Source of the DNA: Sambucus nigra
Lineage: Eukaryota > Streptophyta > Magnoliopsida > Dipsacales > Adoxaceae
DNA: 64,000 nt
Assembly (NCBI GenBank): GCA_949130495.1
Contig: OX422221.1
Coordinates: 477,295,159 to 477,359,158, forward strand
Reading direction: 5' to 3'
Position numbers and translations under genes: made by a program. The notes beneath the pieces are model-generated. The model was not told where the DNA came from. It saw only the letters and a program-made list of their open reading frames with translations, and did not search any database. Position 1 is the stretch's first letter, and each line of letters opens with the position of its first letter. Shown here one piece after another: positions 10,734 to 22,416 of this stretch.

Positions 10734-11453
10734 TTAGGGTATGATGGGGGGATTGGATAAAACGGGGGACAAGACCACATTGATCTTGGGAAAAATAAAA
10801 TCACCTCCCCAAGGTTTTTCAATTGGAAGGGGAGGTAGGGCAAGTGCGAGCGAATAGCCCATGAGATGAAGCATCTCAAAATAACATTCTCGTTCAAGAA
10901 TCGGGTCAAAGTCCTCAAGACTTTCAACCGATTCTTGTGATAAATTTAACGGTTCGAGAATAATAGGGAATAAAGAAAAGGAAGGACCATCAACCTCAAC
11001 ACAATTGGAAGAATTAATAAGAGGCTGAAATTCAAAAGTGATTGGATCACTCTCAATTATTTCTTCCTCAAAAGGGGGTGGAGGTGAAAGGCAAGTTTCA
11101 ACCTCAACCGACCTTTGTGAAGAAGAAATGATCTCATCGAGTATGGCGTTATTTTCTAAAAACCAAGCCTTAGAACTCTCGAATCGGTCATTTATTTCCT
11201 TTATCATCAACTCATGATCAAACCAACAAGAAGACATAACATCTTCTTGTGAGGTTTGTTCATAGCTAACGGATTCCCCGCTTCCGAAATTACATTCCCA
11301 AGGCGATGAGGAACTACTTACAACTTCTTGAACTTCACGCTCAAGGCGTTCATTTTCAAGAATTTGTAGGCATTCTCGCATAGTCTTGGGAGTATAACTT
11401 GGAAAACTATTCACATAAAAATTAAGGTTATATAAAGAGTTATAGCGAGACAT
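10734..11453 (-). CDS. 239-aa acidic protein of element F, function unknown
   Basis: This ORF begins with ATG about 155 bases inside the primer-binding site, where gag would start in an autonomous element, and runs 239 codons. It opens with MSRYNSLYNLNFYVNSFPSY and has a Ser run (SSSSSPWECNFGSG), a mostly acidic middle with a possible amphipathic helix (HELMIKEINDRFESSKAW), several Pro-rich patches and a hydrophobic C-terminus (LALALPPLPIEKPWGG). I recognise no zinc knuckle, capsid or enzyme motif. It could be a diverged structural protein, or a protein in its own right that serves the non-autonomous element. It is the only long ORF in the element and has no internal stop, which argues for constraint or youth. 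Confidence 0.6.
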   Translation of the reverse strand: MSRYNSLYNLNFYVNSFPSYTPKTMRECLQILENERLEREVQEVVSSSSSPWECNFGSGESVSYEQTSQEDVMSSCWFDHELMIKEINDRFESSKAWFLENNAILDEIISSSQRSVEVETCLSPPPPFEEEIIESDPITFEFQPLINSSNCVEVDGPSFSLFPIILEPLNLSQESVESLEDFDPILERECYFEMLHLMGYSLALALPPLPIEKPWGGDFIFPKINVVLSPVLSNPPIIP

Positions 11454-11609
11454 TTCAAAATAGGCAATTCAACAAAAGCGACAAGCACCAAAATTTCAAT
11501 TTCTAGAAACAATCTAGTGCAAGTCAAAAAGAAAGGATAAAATAAATAATATAAATATGAATAAAAGAAATATTATGAAATAATAAAGCAACTACAATCT
11601 AAAACACAG

Positions 11610-11627
11610 TCCCCGGTAACGGCGCCA
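11610..11627 (-). other. Primer-binding site of element F (tRNA-Asp type)
   Basis: The minus strand reads TGGCGCCGTTACCGGGGA three bases from the LTR end. It complements the 3' end of plant tRNA-Asp (CCCCGGCAACGGCGCCA) with one G-U-type difference. Confidence 0.85.
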
Positions 11628-11630
11628 TTT

Positions 11631-13184
11631 TGATGCGGCGCAAACTAAGTGCCCGTGTAAGGGCACTGTCGTTGTTTTAGGTTCACCGCCAACATACAAA
11701 AAAATTAAACTCTAACTACACTTGTTTTCTAAGTATAACGGTAAGTTCGGGTATCGAGAATCCACAGGGAATGTCATATAGATAGTAAGTGATTTATCAC
11801 TTCAAAAATAAAAGTGTAAAAGGTGATATGGTTACAAAGGGGGAAAAGGGGAAAAACAAGAAGTTAACACTAAACAAGAATTAATGAAATGAGAGTCAGG
11901 GTCACATCCCCGCCATGGGCTAAACACGCGTAATTAGAATTTCGATTCGAAATCCATTTAACCGACATTTTTAACTAAGCATAAACATCAAACATGAAGA
12001 GACTTAACCCAACAATAAAAGATTAAACATTTAAACGTAAAAGGTCACTCGCGAATTAAATTCGGATTATCGCTATAAACACTAACGTTGCATGATAAAG
12101 AAAGTTAAACACATAATAGTCCGACTTTAATACGCGAGGTTTCAATTAAACGCAATTTTGCACAAAACCTAACTTTCGGAGCTCGGAACCCATTAATGGC
12201 GAAAACGTAACCCCCAACCCTTATACTATGTACTAGACGTGGTTAAGGTAAATAAACAACTAATTAACTAATTAAAACAAGAAATAAATTAATTACAACA
12301 ATTATCTAGGCATGGAAATAAACAACAAAAAGGAAATAAAGCATAAATTAGAGCTAGGAGAGAATGAATAGTAAAATATATTCACATAAATGGGCAAAAA
12401 CCCGAAGGAAAATGGAAGAGGGTGAAAGAGCTTCCAACAATCAAACCCTAAAACTAATTAAAATGAATTATATCTCATCAAAAAGAGATGAAATTGTATT
12501 TATACACAAACCCTAGATGGAAAACTTGTAAATAAGAAAGCTGAAATAGGGTACCGAATTGATTCGGTTGGGTCCGAATCGATTTGATAAGGGGAAAGTT
12601 CGAAGTCTGCAAGTTTACCGAATTGATTTCACTGAATCTGAATCGATTCGGAATTCAATATCTCGTGCACTGGTTCATAGTGAATCGATTCAGAAGAGAC
12701 CAAATCGATTTGGCTAGAAAGTAACTGACACTTTCTCATTAGAGAATCGATTCGCCAGAAGTCGAATCGATTCGCTCCTCTGTTTTGGGTTTTCTTCTCC
12801 TGCTTTGGTATGTTGTGATTCCCTTCCGCGAAAAATGTCATAACTTCTTCGTTCGAACTAAGATTCGCACACCGCTTGCGACCACGCAAAGCTTGTTCAG
12901 AGAGATTCAACTTCCGATGAATATGTTGGGCCAATTTCCCAAACTATGAAACGATCGGATTACCCTTACGCGTGCGGATGTGTACGGAACTTCGCCAGAA
13001 TGCATTCAAACTTCATACTAAGTGTCGGAATCCCTACAAAAGCTCAAGTATACCTCATATAGCATGTTAACATATAAAATGGAGGTTGTCTGGTTAACGA
13101 GCATAAATATAGGAATTAAGGTGCTCAAGGGGGCTAAAATGAGTAACTTAACGGGCGCAAATACGCAATATTCGCGTCGTATCA
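11631..13184 (-). repeat. 5' LTR of element F
   Basis: A 1554-bp partner of 6926-8475 with the same termini. The differences are scattered base changes, many of C/T or G/A type, so insertion is not very recent. Confidence 0.9.
12556..12773. promoter_or_regulatory. Helically phased array of eight GAATCGATTC dyads (F 5' LTR)
   Basis: Dyads start at 12556, 12576, 12620, 12640, 12682, 12702, 12744 and 12764, giving the same spacing (20 within pairs; 64, 62, 62 between pairs) as in the other LTR. It lies upstream of TATAAATA at 12497-12504 on the minus strand. The two arrays share ancestry by LTR synthesis, so their agreement shows only that no indel has occurred since insertion. Confidence 0.85.
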
Positions 13185-15582
13185 TAACCCCTTGAGGTCA
13201 AATTTGAAGGTGGGGGTTGTTCCTCATACACTAACTTTCTACCACCATTTGGAATCTTTAGAGGTGGAAAATCTATCATAGTATTTAAGACTCTTTTTGC
13301 ATTATTAGTAGTCTTTGTTATTAGATTACATAAGAAGAATGCACGAGAATAAATTATGGTTTTTAGTATATTAATATTAAACATTTTTATGGAATAAAAA
13401 TGTTGAAAAATGTTGTTTTGTTAGAAATAAAGGATGAGTAAACATTTCAAAGTTTTGAAATATAAAATTTGGTATTTTTATGAAAATAGTGTATTTTCTC
13501 GAAATCTAATGGTGAATATTTTATGAAATAAAATGTTGGGAAAGGATGTTAAAACATTTGGTGAAATAATATTCCAAAGTTTCTTGCAACAATGAAGATT
13601 TGATGAAAAATAGACATTTGTTGAGTTTGAAAGAATAAAGTGTCCTTTGGGTATTGAAAATGCATTTCTGCAAAGTATTATGAATTTATAGAATGAAAAG
13701 CATGTTTAACCCATTTAATAGGATTTTAGGATTCAAATTCATCTTCTCATGTATATAGACTTGTAGTATTTTGATAATAAATATGTGAACAAGTTTAAAT
13801 GAGATTTTATTGGGTTTAAACAAGAAATAAGAAAAGTAGAAATCATAATCTTCAAAGTGTGTGAAAAGGGGGTTAAAGGTGTGATGAATATAAGGTTGTA
13901 AGACTACATGTATTGATAAAAAAAAAATTGTATTTTCTTATAAAAGTAGTCTTTAAGTATAATTAGATTCCCTGAATAAGGGAGTAAAGAAATGTCCAAT
14001 TTGAAAATATGGTTGGTAAAAGTGTTGGATAAGTGTTAATGGTTAAACATTGGGAAGTTGGTGTGTGCAACTTACTAATGTTTGAAAGATTAACACTTAT
14101 GAATTTGAAAATGAAATAACGGAATAATATGCTCCAAACATTAAAAGAGTGTTAAGGTGTTAAAAGCACTTAAGAAGTTAGTGTCGGTAACTTAATAGTG
14201 TTTCGGGAAAATTAACACTTGTGAAAATGGAGTAAAGAATGAGTTTGGAAACAAATGGGTAAAATGATAATTTTACTTAAGTGAAACATTTTTATGAAAT
14301 AAAAAGATTGGAAATGGTGTAACACAAATTAGTCCTAAATGAATACGATTTGGAATAAAATCGAAGTTAAAGTGTAAGGGACATGAAAAGATAATCTCCA
14401 GGTGTAACACAAGTTGGGGTGAAACCCCGAGTTTGGCTTCGGCCGGGTAAAAAGAGGAAAGGAATAATATTGTGGACATTTATAAAATGTTAAAACACAT
14501 AAAAGGAACTCGAATGACACCGGGATAATTAAGGAGGGCCCGGAGCCCTGGGATGAAAGTCCCAAAACCACTGGCCAGAGCATATGGTGGCGTCACCGAC
14601 GGTGTGGAACCCATTAAAATACGCAGTAATTGGAAGATTCTGAGAAAAATATAAAGGAATACGGAACATGTCAAGAAATGGGTTATGTGGTAAAATATAT
14701 TAAGACAACTTAACTTGAATGAATTAATGAATGTTCGGTAAAGAATAAAGTGGACAAGAAATGTGTAAATTGATTAATGTCCATAAAGTAAAGGAAAGAA
14801 AACGTGTAGCAATAAATGGGTGAGTTAAGCAACCTAAGGTGTAACCCGTAATTGACACAAATGTGTGTTGTGAAAGGTTTTCAAATGTTAAAGAAGTATT
14901 TTCTAACACGGTGTTCGTGTGTGTTGAAAGAGGTTATTTTCAATTAAAATACTAATGTGCATCGCTGTAAATGGAAAGGGTAATTTCGATAAAGAAATGG
15001 TTTCGGTTAAACAAAGTGTTGTGATTTCAAGTCTTTTACCGCGTGTGTTAAATAGAGGAATAAATGTCAAGTTAAGAAAGAATAAGTCTTTTATGAGAAT
15101 AAGGTAAATTAATCGGGCTAAATAACGTTTTTGGAAGTAAAACGATTAAGTATATATATATAAGCGTCTATATATATGCTAGGTAGTTGCATGTGCATAT
15201 AGGTATAACGTGTAGAGTCTTTTTTTCTGCCATTCATTTCTATACTGTGTTTTGTATATTTCTCAGTGCGCATTGGCTCACACCTTCATCTTTGTTACGA
15301 CAAGTTAGGTGCAGATTCGTATTTTGAGAGCGTTATACAAATAAGTATTATGTTTAATTTTGTGTTAGTAGCTTTGTATACTTGAAATCCGAGGATGCTT
15401 CCCACGGGTCCCTCACATAATTTGATTTGAAATTGGAATCGCATGTTAAGCAAGTGAGACGTTAATTAAAATAAAAACTGGATTACCAACATTATATAGA
15501 TTGTTCATTGCACTTCACACCTAACGCTCGGGTCGGGCCGGATTGACTACGAGTAACCCATTAATCCGGGTCAGGTGTTACA

Positions 15583-17072
15583 TTGTCGAAGTCGTTGGAC
15601 GAAAGAAACATTAACTCACGAGGATGGCTAAAATTCACAACTTGAAGTAATGAATTTAAGATGGAAAATGGTGGTGAAATTGATTCCAATTGATGTTTTT
15701 TAAAGTAAATTTGAGAAATTGGCCATTACACACAAAAATAAAAATAAAAATAAATAGTTATAAAAAGTTGTTGATCCCACGAGATTCCACCTACCGTGGG
15801 AACACCAAATGTGCAGAAGCTGACCTACCATGGGAATGTAAAGTATGCAGAATGCTTTGGAGGAGCATCCCTTTTTTGTTGAGCAAAATGAAATTGGAGA
15901 TGATCTTAAAGCATATAGTTGCAGGCAACCAAACCTTGACCGTCACCACTCAACCGGAAGGAATGAATGTTTGTAAACTGCAAACCTTTACTTTAAAGAT
16001 AAATGATGTAACAAAAATAAAAAATAGAAAATTAAGGTAAAAGTCCTGATCCTTTAGGACAATGCTTTTCGAGTTTATAAATCTAGTCTTTGTGATACAA
16101 AAGCATTTATTTGTGTGATCCCTTTAGAGTTAAGGAGTTCATTTTTTTTATCCATGCCAGCGACACCATTTTTCATGGCATTTTTAGTACAGGGTCTAAA
16201 TTTATAAAATTATTTAAAGTGTCCTATTTTTATACACTTTGAGAATTACAAGTACCTTTCCCCAAAATCCCCAACAAAAAAAGGGGGTATGATTTGATCT
16301 TAAAGCATATAGTTGCAGGCAACCAAACCTTCACCGTCACCACTCAACTGGAAGGAATGCATGTTTGTAAACTGCAAAGCTTTACTTTAAAGATAAATGA
16401 TAAAACAAAAACCAAAAAAGGGGGGATGATTTGATCTTCAGCCCCCATTTGTTTCAACCTACCAATAGCAATGTATACTGACCCCGAAAATGACCATTTA
16501 CGATTCTTGAAAGAACATCTTCAAGGTATTGTGCCAAATACCATTTCTTAAACAAAAAGGGCTCAAATGCTCATATGCCACGCCAAATTGTTTAAATGCA
16601 CTAGAGATTGTCTATCGGTCCGAGGTATTATCGTAAATTTGACACCCAAATTAATAAGCCAGCACATAATCAACAAGATATGATAAGTTACAACCTTGCA
16701 TTGTCTCATAAGTTGAAGTCAAGAATCATACGTGCCAGTGCCACCCCCGAATGTGAATATAATACAGAATTTGAATCAATCTACAAACATCTTTTCTTCC
16801 AACACAAGCGAAGCAGCGGTGAGCAAATACCTATTAAAGCTGATGTAAGGTTACTTGCCAACAGGAAAATGAAAACTTGCAACACTAAACTGTTTCCACT
16901 TCAACTAGAAACAATAACGACTTCCTACCAAGTAATAAACAAAAATCTGAAGCTATATTAACCAAATTAATTCAAAAAGGTGAAGTCAATTAACAACAAT
17001 CTTCCCATGTCTTAGACAAGTATCTAACAAAAACAATTCTCTCTCTCCCACCTATCTTGTGATAAATCCTCA
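15583..17072. other. Intergenic region 3' of TIC20-I
   Basis: Starts at the end of LTR E. Contains a duplicated segment (see the repeat at 15902-16420) and no ORF that reads as protein; frames at 15690-16040 and 16608-16961 look like chance. The last 100-200 bases before 17073 would include the 3' UTR of the minus-strand TIC20-I gene. Confidence 0.5.
15902..16420. repeat. Direct duplication of about 125 bp, copies about 390 bp apart
   Basis: 15902-16025 and 16293-16420 share a long run beginning ATCTTAAAGCATATAGTTGC and continuing through an ACCGTCACCACTCAAC core with few changes. Between the copies is unrelated AT-rich sequence. Confidence 0.8.
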
Positions 17073-17707
17073 TTAATCGTAAGGGATTTGAATATAAGCG
17101 GCATCACACACAAAAGGAACATCAGCATACATACCAGCAAGAGCACATCTAATGCACTCTAAAACAGTGAAAAGGTAAGCAAACGCAATCCCAGTCCAAA
17201 CATGCATACCAACTTTACCCCAGTAAACAGCAAGAGGCATCCAACGGCTCACAGTCCCTATCACTTGAAGTGCAATCTCCAATAACATGCCCATTACCAC
17301 ATGGAACCTAAAGAAGTGGGGCCATTCCTTTCTTCTCACGACCCCCAGATACGCGACGAAGAAATACGCCATTAAGAACCAGCTCGGCAATCTCCCTATA
17401 GCTCCCAAAAAAGGGTAAGTTAAAAATTCAAAGTCCTCCAAGAAGGGGTGGAGATGATACGCTGTTTCGGCGTACATCCATGTCTCATGGAGGGGCATTA
17501 GATAAGGGAGGCATGCTAGAGTCCTCCACCACCATCGCGGCTTTTTCATCATCGCAGGGAATCTGAAACTAGTCGGAACATCCTTGGATGCTCTGGGAGA
17601 GAATCTTTGAGGATGCCTAGGTAAGTTGGGTATAGTGTGTGATAAGCCACCTAGATCTCCGCAAACAAGTTGAGATAATGCAGCAGAAAGATGTAAATGT
17701 GGAATTC
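17073..17707 (-). CDS. TIC20-I: TIC20-I-like chloroplast inner-envelope import protein, exon 2
   Basis: Exon 2 of a two-exon gene; spliced CDS 813 nt, 270 aa. TIC20 is a polytopic protein of the plastid inner envelope and part of the TIC preprotein translocation channel. After a transit-peptide-like N-terminus the hallmark SPRASKDVPTSFRFP (about residue 97 on) and MMKKPRWWWRTLACLPY precede four predicted membrane helices at roughly 122-140, 156-183, 195-214 and 227-250. Conserved blocks RRKEWPHFFRFHVVMG and ALAGMYADVPFVCDAAY lead to the typical end IQIPYD and a TAA. The acceptor is TTGTTATGACAG before GAATTCC; the intron is phase 1. Length agrees with the family (about 270-275 aa). No frameshift or stop is seen, so the gene looks intact. 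The similar TIC20-IV paralogue is less likely because the exon 1 sequence also fits TIC20-I. Confidence 0.93.
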
Positions 17708-19110
17708 CTGTCATAACAATGAAAATCATATAGTAAGATCAATGGTAAAGTGAAGTATTGCAGGAAACACCTGAAAATATTACTGCAAAAAAATAGCTGG
17801 ACTATACTTATTGTGGTTAAAAAAATGCTTCTTGCAAAAAATCATCACTAAAAAGTCCTTGTGTTGCTAACAATCATCGCTAAAAACGGCTTGAAACAAA
17901 ATATCATAGTTTAAGGGAATTTTAGCATTAAAAATAGTTTAGGGGGTACTTGCAAAAACTGCAAAATTCAGGGGGATTGCAAGATAAAGAAAAGAACAAG
18001 GAAATGGATTCCACGAGTTACTCTGAAGAATTTTCGACCCGTTAAAAGGAAGAACGATGAGTGTAAGCTTGCGAACAAAGGAGTATTGACTTTAAGAATT
18101 TTGCCTAGCGCTGGAGCATCTTACAGTTCATTTCATTATACTTAATTGTTTTATTTAATAATTAATAGGTTCTTCACATCATTTTATTAAAGTAAGGGTA
18201 TTCTTGTATTTTGTCCACCTCTAATATAAAGGGGATTTTGGTCTCCATTATGGAGGCTATTTTGATTTGAGAAATAGAAAAATAGAGAGAGAAAACCTTA
18301 GTTCTTTGATTCTGTTCAACATGAACGTATTTGTGGCTCGACTCCGTTGCATTTTAAATGAAAATTGGTATTGGATGTGCTATGTGTTGGATTCAACAGT
18401 TGGGACAGGGTTGGATGCCATCTCCCCTCAAAGATGAATCGACAACGACATGTGTCGCGCCCAAGAACTCGCTGTCACCGCAGCATGTTACTGCCCTCTA
18501 TCCATCAGCGACACACCCACAGAGCTAGACGAAGCCACACTCAGTTGCCCCTCTTGCGCCCTCAACGAACGACCCCCGATGCCCGCTGCCTTAACCCTGT
18601 TTCGCCCCTCAGTCAACCTCACTTTCACGAACAGGTGCCCTTTATTCGGTTAGACTAAACTCTATCCTCCCCAGCCAACCCTCGACCCGTCACACTGCAC
18701 CACCACCACCACCTTAATCGCGATAACGCTGAAACCCCTTTCCCTGACTGACTCGAGGCTTCAAGCCCACCGAAATCCCTGTGCGCCTTTGTCAATATTT
18801 TAGCGATCCGTTCTAGTGAATACATTGATTGCTAAGGAGACTGGAGCGGGCGAACCATTGCAGGGCTTATTGGATTCGTAAGTTGGCGTTTGCATACCCA
18901 CGACCAAGTTACCACCCCTTTAGGACATTTAGCATGCTAGGCCAGTCAATGGATCGGGGTCCTGGCCCGGACCAACCCGGACCCATTTAGCGGGTTTGGC
19001 CACTTTTCCCATACCCGAATACTAAACGGACCGGGTCTGGTTTATATAGTATCCAGCGCGATAAGTACCCAACCCGGCCAAAATTATTTAAGTCACATGT
19101 ATATAAATAA

Positions 19111-19151
<41 letters not shown>

Positions 19152-19352
19152 ATTTTATATATAACTCTTACTAGCCACTGTTTTTTTATCTAACATCTGT
19201 TACAAAAACATTACTTACCCTCCCCTTAAAACCTAGCACCTTGAACAGAAGCAATAGTATACCTCCATACTCTCATCGCTCTCACCTTTCATCTCTCATC
19301 GCACTCTCTCTCAAGTCACATCTCTCTTTTAATTTCTTTTTTATTTGTTTCA

Positions 19353-19400
19353 CTATGCCGACCCCCAAATAATTGGGAAAACTTTGTTGAGTTGAGTTGA
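19353..19400 (+). mobile_element. 3' end of an RTE-like LINE or its dependent SINE
   Basis: ATGCCGACCCCCAAATAATT, then GGGAAAACTTTG and a TTGAG short repeat, is the common 3' tail of plant RTE LINEs and related SINEs. Only the tail is seen. Confidence 0.5.
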
Positions 19401-19932
19401 GTATTTGTTTCAATATCTTTTTTTTAACTTCTCCATCTGGACCGCTTTTTTATTAGTATTATTAACTACTTACATTATTTTCCTCTTCTATTTTGTTTTT
19501 AAAAGAGGTATTCGATCGCTCGGATTTAATTAAAAAAAATGTACGAAATCAAATCGACGCTCCTGTTTTGCTTTAACTAGGGTTTGCTTCATATTTAATT
19601 TTAAAAAAAATGTAAAGTATTTCCCTTCTATGCAGGCCGGATCAACGGGATGGGCCCCGGGCCCTAAACAGAGACGGGTCGTCAAAAAAATAAAGGCCTT
19701 GGCAGGTATTCAAGTAGGACCCGATCCGCCTAAAATCTACCGAAAGCACGTTGCAGTACAGACCCCAATTATTATGAAAGACTTCAGCACCATCAGGCCG
19801 TGCATTGATCAAAGCATTTTATTAAACTAGGGGTGTTCTCGTATTTTGGCGTCCAATTCATATATTATTGGAATTTTTTTTAGCTTATATATATCATATG
19901 TTATAATTATGTTTAGTATATATGTATAATCG

Positions 19933-20094
19933 TACCTTAGTGCGATGGCAAGTGTCCAGACCCAAACTACGGTTGGTCTCGAGTTCGAGATATGAGAGCA
20001 ACCTCTCTATATATGGGGGTAAGGCCAGCCAACATCCGCCTCTCCCAGACCCTGCAGTTAAGCGAGAGCCTTGTGCACTGGGTTAAACTTTTTT
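19933..20094 (+). mobile_element. Au-type SINE, complete
   Basis: A 162-bp tRNA-derived SINE with an RNA polymerase III A box (TAGTGCGATGG, from 19938) and a B-box-like GAGTTCGAGAT near 19981. The conserved 3' half TCTCCCAGACCCTGCAG then AGCCTTGTGCACTGGGTTAA ends in a T run. It is flanked by a perfect 16-bp target duplication (TATATATGTATAATCG at 19917-19932 and 20095-20110). The perfect duplication suggests a fairly recent insertion in the TIC20-I intron. Confidence 0.92.
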
Positions 20095-21111
20095 TATATA
20101 TGTATAATCGGTTATATTAAGATCTTATGATTCATCACTATTTGATGAATGGTGATGACGCACTATTTAGTGTGGTAGTATGGCTAGTTTTAACTATAGA
20201 TTACTTTTGTGATGATGCTACACTAAATTTTACGTTGCTGACATAAATTACGGACCATTTTTTTAATGATGTGATGATGTTACATACATATTGTATTAGT
20301 GACATGAGTTATGAACATTACCTGCTGATGATAGCCATGATATATTAATTTGTGATTTTATTAGTTTTTTATAATATTTAGTGATTTTTCCCTCTAAAAT
20401 TGACGGTTCCGCCTTGAGGCTTACGGCTCGCCTCACCGATACAATACACCTAAATCCGGCACGCATTTAAAACATTCCTTCGACCACCTCTAGTATAAAA
20501 ATGGGGTTTGGGGCCACCGTTATGGACATTACATTTATTTGAGAAATAGATGAACTGAGAGAGAAAACCCTAGGTCTTTGATTATGTTCAATATGTGCGT
20601 ATTTATGATTTGACACCTCTACGTTTTACATAATCGCCTGTCTTAGACAAGGCCTTAACAATCTGTTTACTCAATTTGTTCCAGCGTTTCACGGTTATTC
20701 ACACAACCAGTATGTTTGTTCTAGCTTTGGATTTCTTGCTTTTGGCAAGAGTGAAGATAAAATGTGTATCCTTTTTACTGAATTATTTTATGCTAGATTC
20801 TCACATTTTTATTTGCACTCCCCTCCACCTCAAATTAAGAGTAACTACTTGAAGATCAACCTTTTTAAGAAAATACTGATTAAAATGTAATTAATCATCG
20901 AGATCAAACTTCATGATTAATTACAAGTATGATCTTGACAAATCGTGAAAAACAAAACTCACCACTGTGGGAAACCTAGTGGCCAGGCTCTCACCCTAAT
21001 GTAGGCCGGTCCTATTACCTCGCGAAATTTGGTACAATGTAAATGACTATATTTGAGACAATCCAAAACAATGTGTGATTGGTTAAAGTGCAATATCGAA
21101 TTTGTCAAGAT

Positions 21112-21310
21112 CTCGGGAGAACAAAAAAATGTCAAACTACGTGAGAAAGCCCTCAAGGATGTTTTTTTTTTTGTAGTTTTATTTTATATTTCGTTGTTAT
21201 TTTATTTTTATGGTTTTATTAGTATTTTTTTAATATTATTTTGCTCTTTTTTTTCCTTTTCGGTGAGGCTTACGCTTCAAACGCCTCGCCTTTCGCCTTT
21301 TTAAACATTG
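21112..21310 (+). mobile_element. Truncated copy of a GC-rich-ended inverted-repeat element
   Basis: Matches 22198-22412 of the neighbouring full-length copy, including AGAAAGCCCTCAAG, the poly-T tracts and the terminal GGTGAGGCTTACGC to TTTTTAAACATT. The left end is missing. Confidence 0.75.
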
Positions 21311-21470
21311 ATAAGCGTGACCAATCCGCTTCCCCACGAAGCACCAATGCCAATCCTGGTATGCAAGCCAATTTCATTCATTACTAAAACTGTTAACATT
21401 ATCTGCAGAATATCCAAGTTCTTGTCCCAGATTACATATGAGTTAGCGGTGTCGATTCAGAACAAATCAA

Positions 21471-22412
21471 TGTTTAAAAAAGCAAACGAGGCGTACGCCT
21501 CGATGCGCCTCACGCATTTTTGTTGAGGCGCGAAAAAGAAAAAAAAAACTCTTTTTCTTCTGTCATCACAAAGTCTGTTTTTTAAAGGTTAAAGTTCTTC
21601 ATTTTTCTAAAATTGCACTTAACTTAAAAAAAGGTTTTTTAATCTACTAACTCTTATTCTTTTTTTATTTATTTTTTCTTTAAAATTGCACTTAATTTTG
21701 TTTTTCTTTACTAATTTGTTTGAAATAAGTGTATAAATTTGTTTGAAACTATATTTTTGTTATAAATATATAGTTTGTTTGAAATAAATGTACTAAATTA
21801 ACTTCAATATGACTTTTTTTATAAGGTTTCTGTTTTTTTGAAAAGGTTTCTGTTTTTTGGTTTTCAACTTAGATTAATATGTTTTCTTTAACTTAGACTA
21901 ATATATTTTAAAGGTTGGTGTTTTTTTAAAATAACTTTGGTTGATATGTTTTATTATTTTTTTTAATAAAGTTGTTGTTTTTTTAATCTTAGCTTGAAAA
22001 ACAATGTTTTTTTAATAAATTTTCTTGTTAAGTTGCATTGATTAATTTATTGTCATATTATAAAATTACTAATATGTGAATGAAGCTAAAAAAATGATTT
22101 TGCCAATACAATTTTGCATTGATTAATTTATTTCATATTGTAAAATAACCAATATGTTAAAATTGATTTTCTCATATTACTTTTTTTTTTAAAGTTACTC
22201 GGGGGAACAAAAAAATCTCAAACTATGTGAGAAAGCCCTCAAGAATGTTTTTTTTGTAGTTTTATTTTATATTTCTTTGTTATTTTATTTTTATGTTTTA
22301 TTAGTATTTTTTTAATATTATTTTGCTCTTTTTTTTTCCTTTTCGGTGAGGCTTACGCCTCAAACCCCTCGAGGCTTACGCCTTGCCTCGCCTTTCGCCT
22401 TTTTAAACATTG
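21471..22412. mobile_element. MITE-like element with AATGTTTAAAAA ... GCCTCG inverted ends
   Basis: The left end AATGTTTAAAAAAGCAAACG then GAGGCGTACGCCTC faces the right end GAGGCTTACGCC, GCCTCGCCTTTCGCC, TTTTTAAACATT. The ends form inverted repeats of about 40 bp rich in AGGCG. The middle is T-rich and non-coding. I could not settle a target duplication, so the superfamily is undetermined. Confidence 0.6.
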
Positions 22413-22416
22413 GAAC

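Larger units (their letters stand above)
6926..13184 (-). mobile_element. Complete non-autonomous LTR retrotransposon F
   Basis: Two near-identical direct repeats (6926-8475 and 11631-13184) begin TGATGC and end GTATCA. They are flanked by GAACC (6921-6925) and TAACC (13185-13189), a 5-bp target duplication with one mismatch. On the minus strand the right LTR is 5': three bases inside it lies an 18-nt match to the 3' end of tRNA-Asp (11610-11627). At the other end AGTTAGGGGGTG (8476-8487) abuts the left LTR as polypurine tract. The 3.16-kb internal region has no gag zinc knuckle, protease, reverse transcriptase or integrase, only a 239-aa ORF of unknown function. The element must use enzymes from elsewhere. 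The Asp primer suggests an Athila-like gypsy helper, which is inference. Confidence 0.9.
6107..15582 (+). mobile_element. 3' LTR of gypsy element E, split by nested element F
   Basis: The LTR starts TGTAATACCCC at 6107 right after the purine tract and ends GGGTCAGGTGTTACA at 15582. Removing nested F (6926-13184 plus a 5-bp duplication) leaves about 3.2 kb, similar to LTR B (3.0 kb). A TATA-like TTTATAAGG lies at 6591-6599, preceded by palindromic TTCGAA motifs. 13190-15582 has no ORF of interest and is read as the rest of the LTR by its position and its CA-type end. The 5' LTR is outside the window, so the ends cannot be verified by LTR comparison. Confidence 0.6.
18165..20620 (+). mobile_element. 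Retroelement remnants with two diverged LTR-like segments
   Basis: About 160 bp around 18185-18345 (TTTTATTAAAGTAAGGGTAT, TCTAATATAAAGGGG, GAGAAATAGA, GAGAGAAAACC, TTCAACATG) resembles 19815-19860 plus 20480-20620 with the same blocks in the same order. The second copy is interrupted by SINE-bearing sequence (about 19870-20470). TATAAA and the 5'-UTR-like tract fit an LTR promoter. No coding domain is recognised between them; the 97-codon frame at 18365-18658 is not convincing. Confidence 0.4.

Noticed and set aside
18365..18658. 97-codon plus-strand ORF
   Set aside because: Arg/His/Pro-rich, overlapping a second frame of similar length in GC-rich retroelement debris; no domain.
19933..20094. 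tRNA gene (A and B boxes present)
   Set aside because: No cloverleaf can be drawn; the 3' half and flanking 16-bp duplication show a tRNA-derived SINE.
20959..21156. Minus-strand ORF in the TIC20-I intron as an alternative first exon
   Set aside because: It overlaps a transposon copy, and the ORF at 23220 fits the family N-terminus, phase and splice site.
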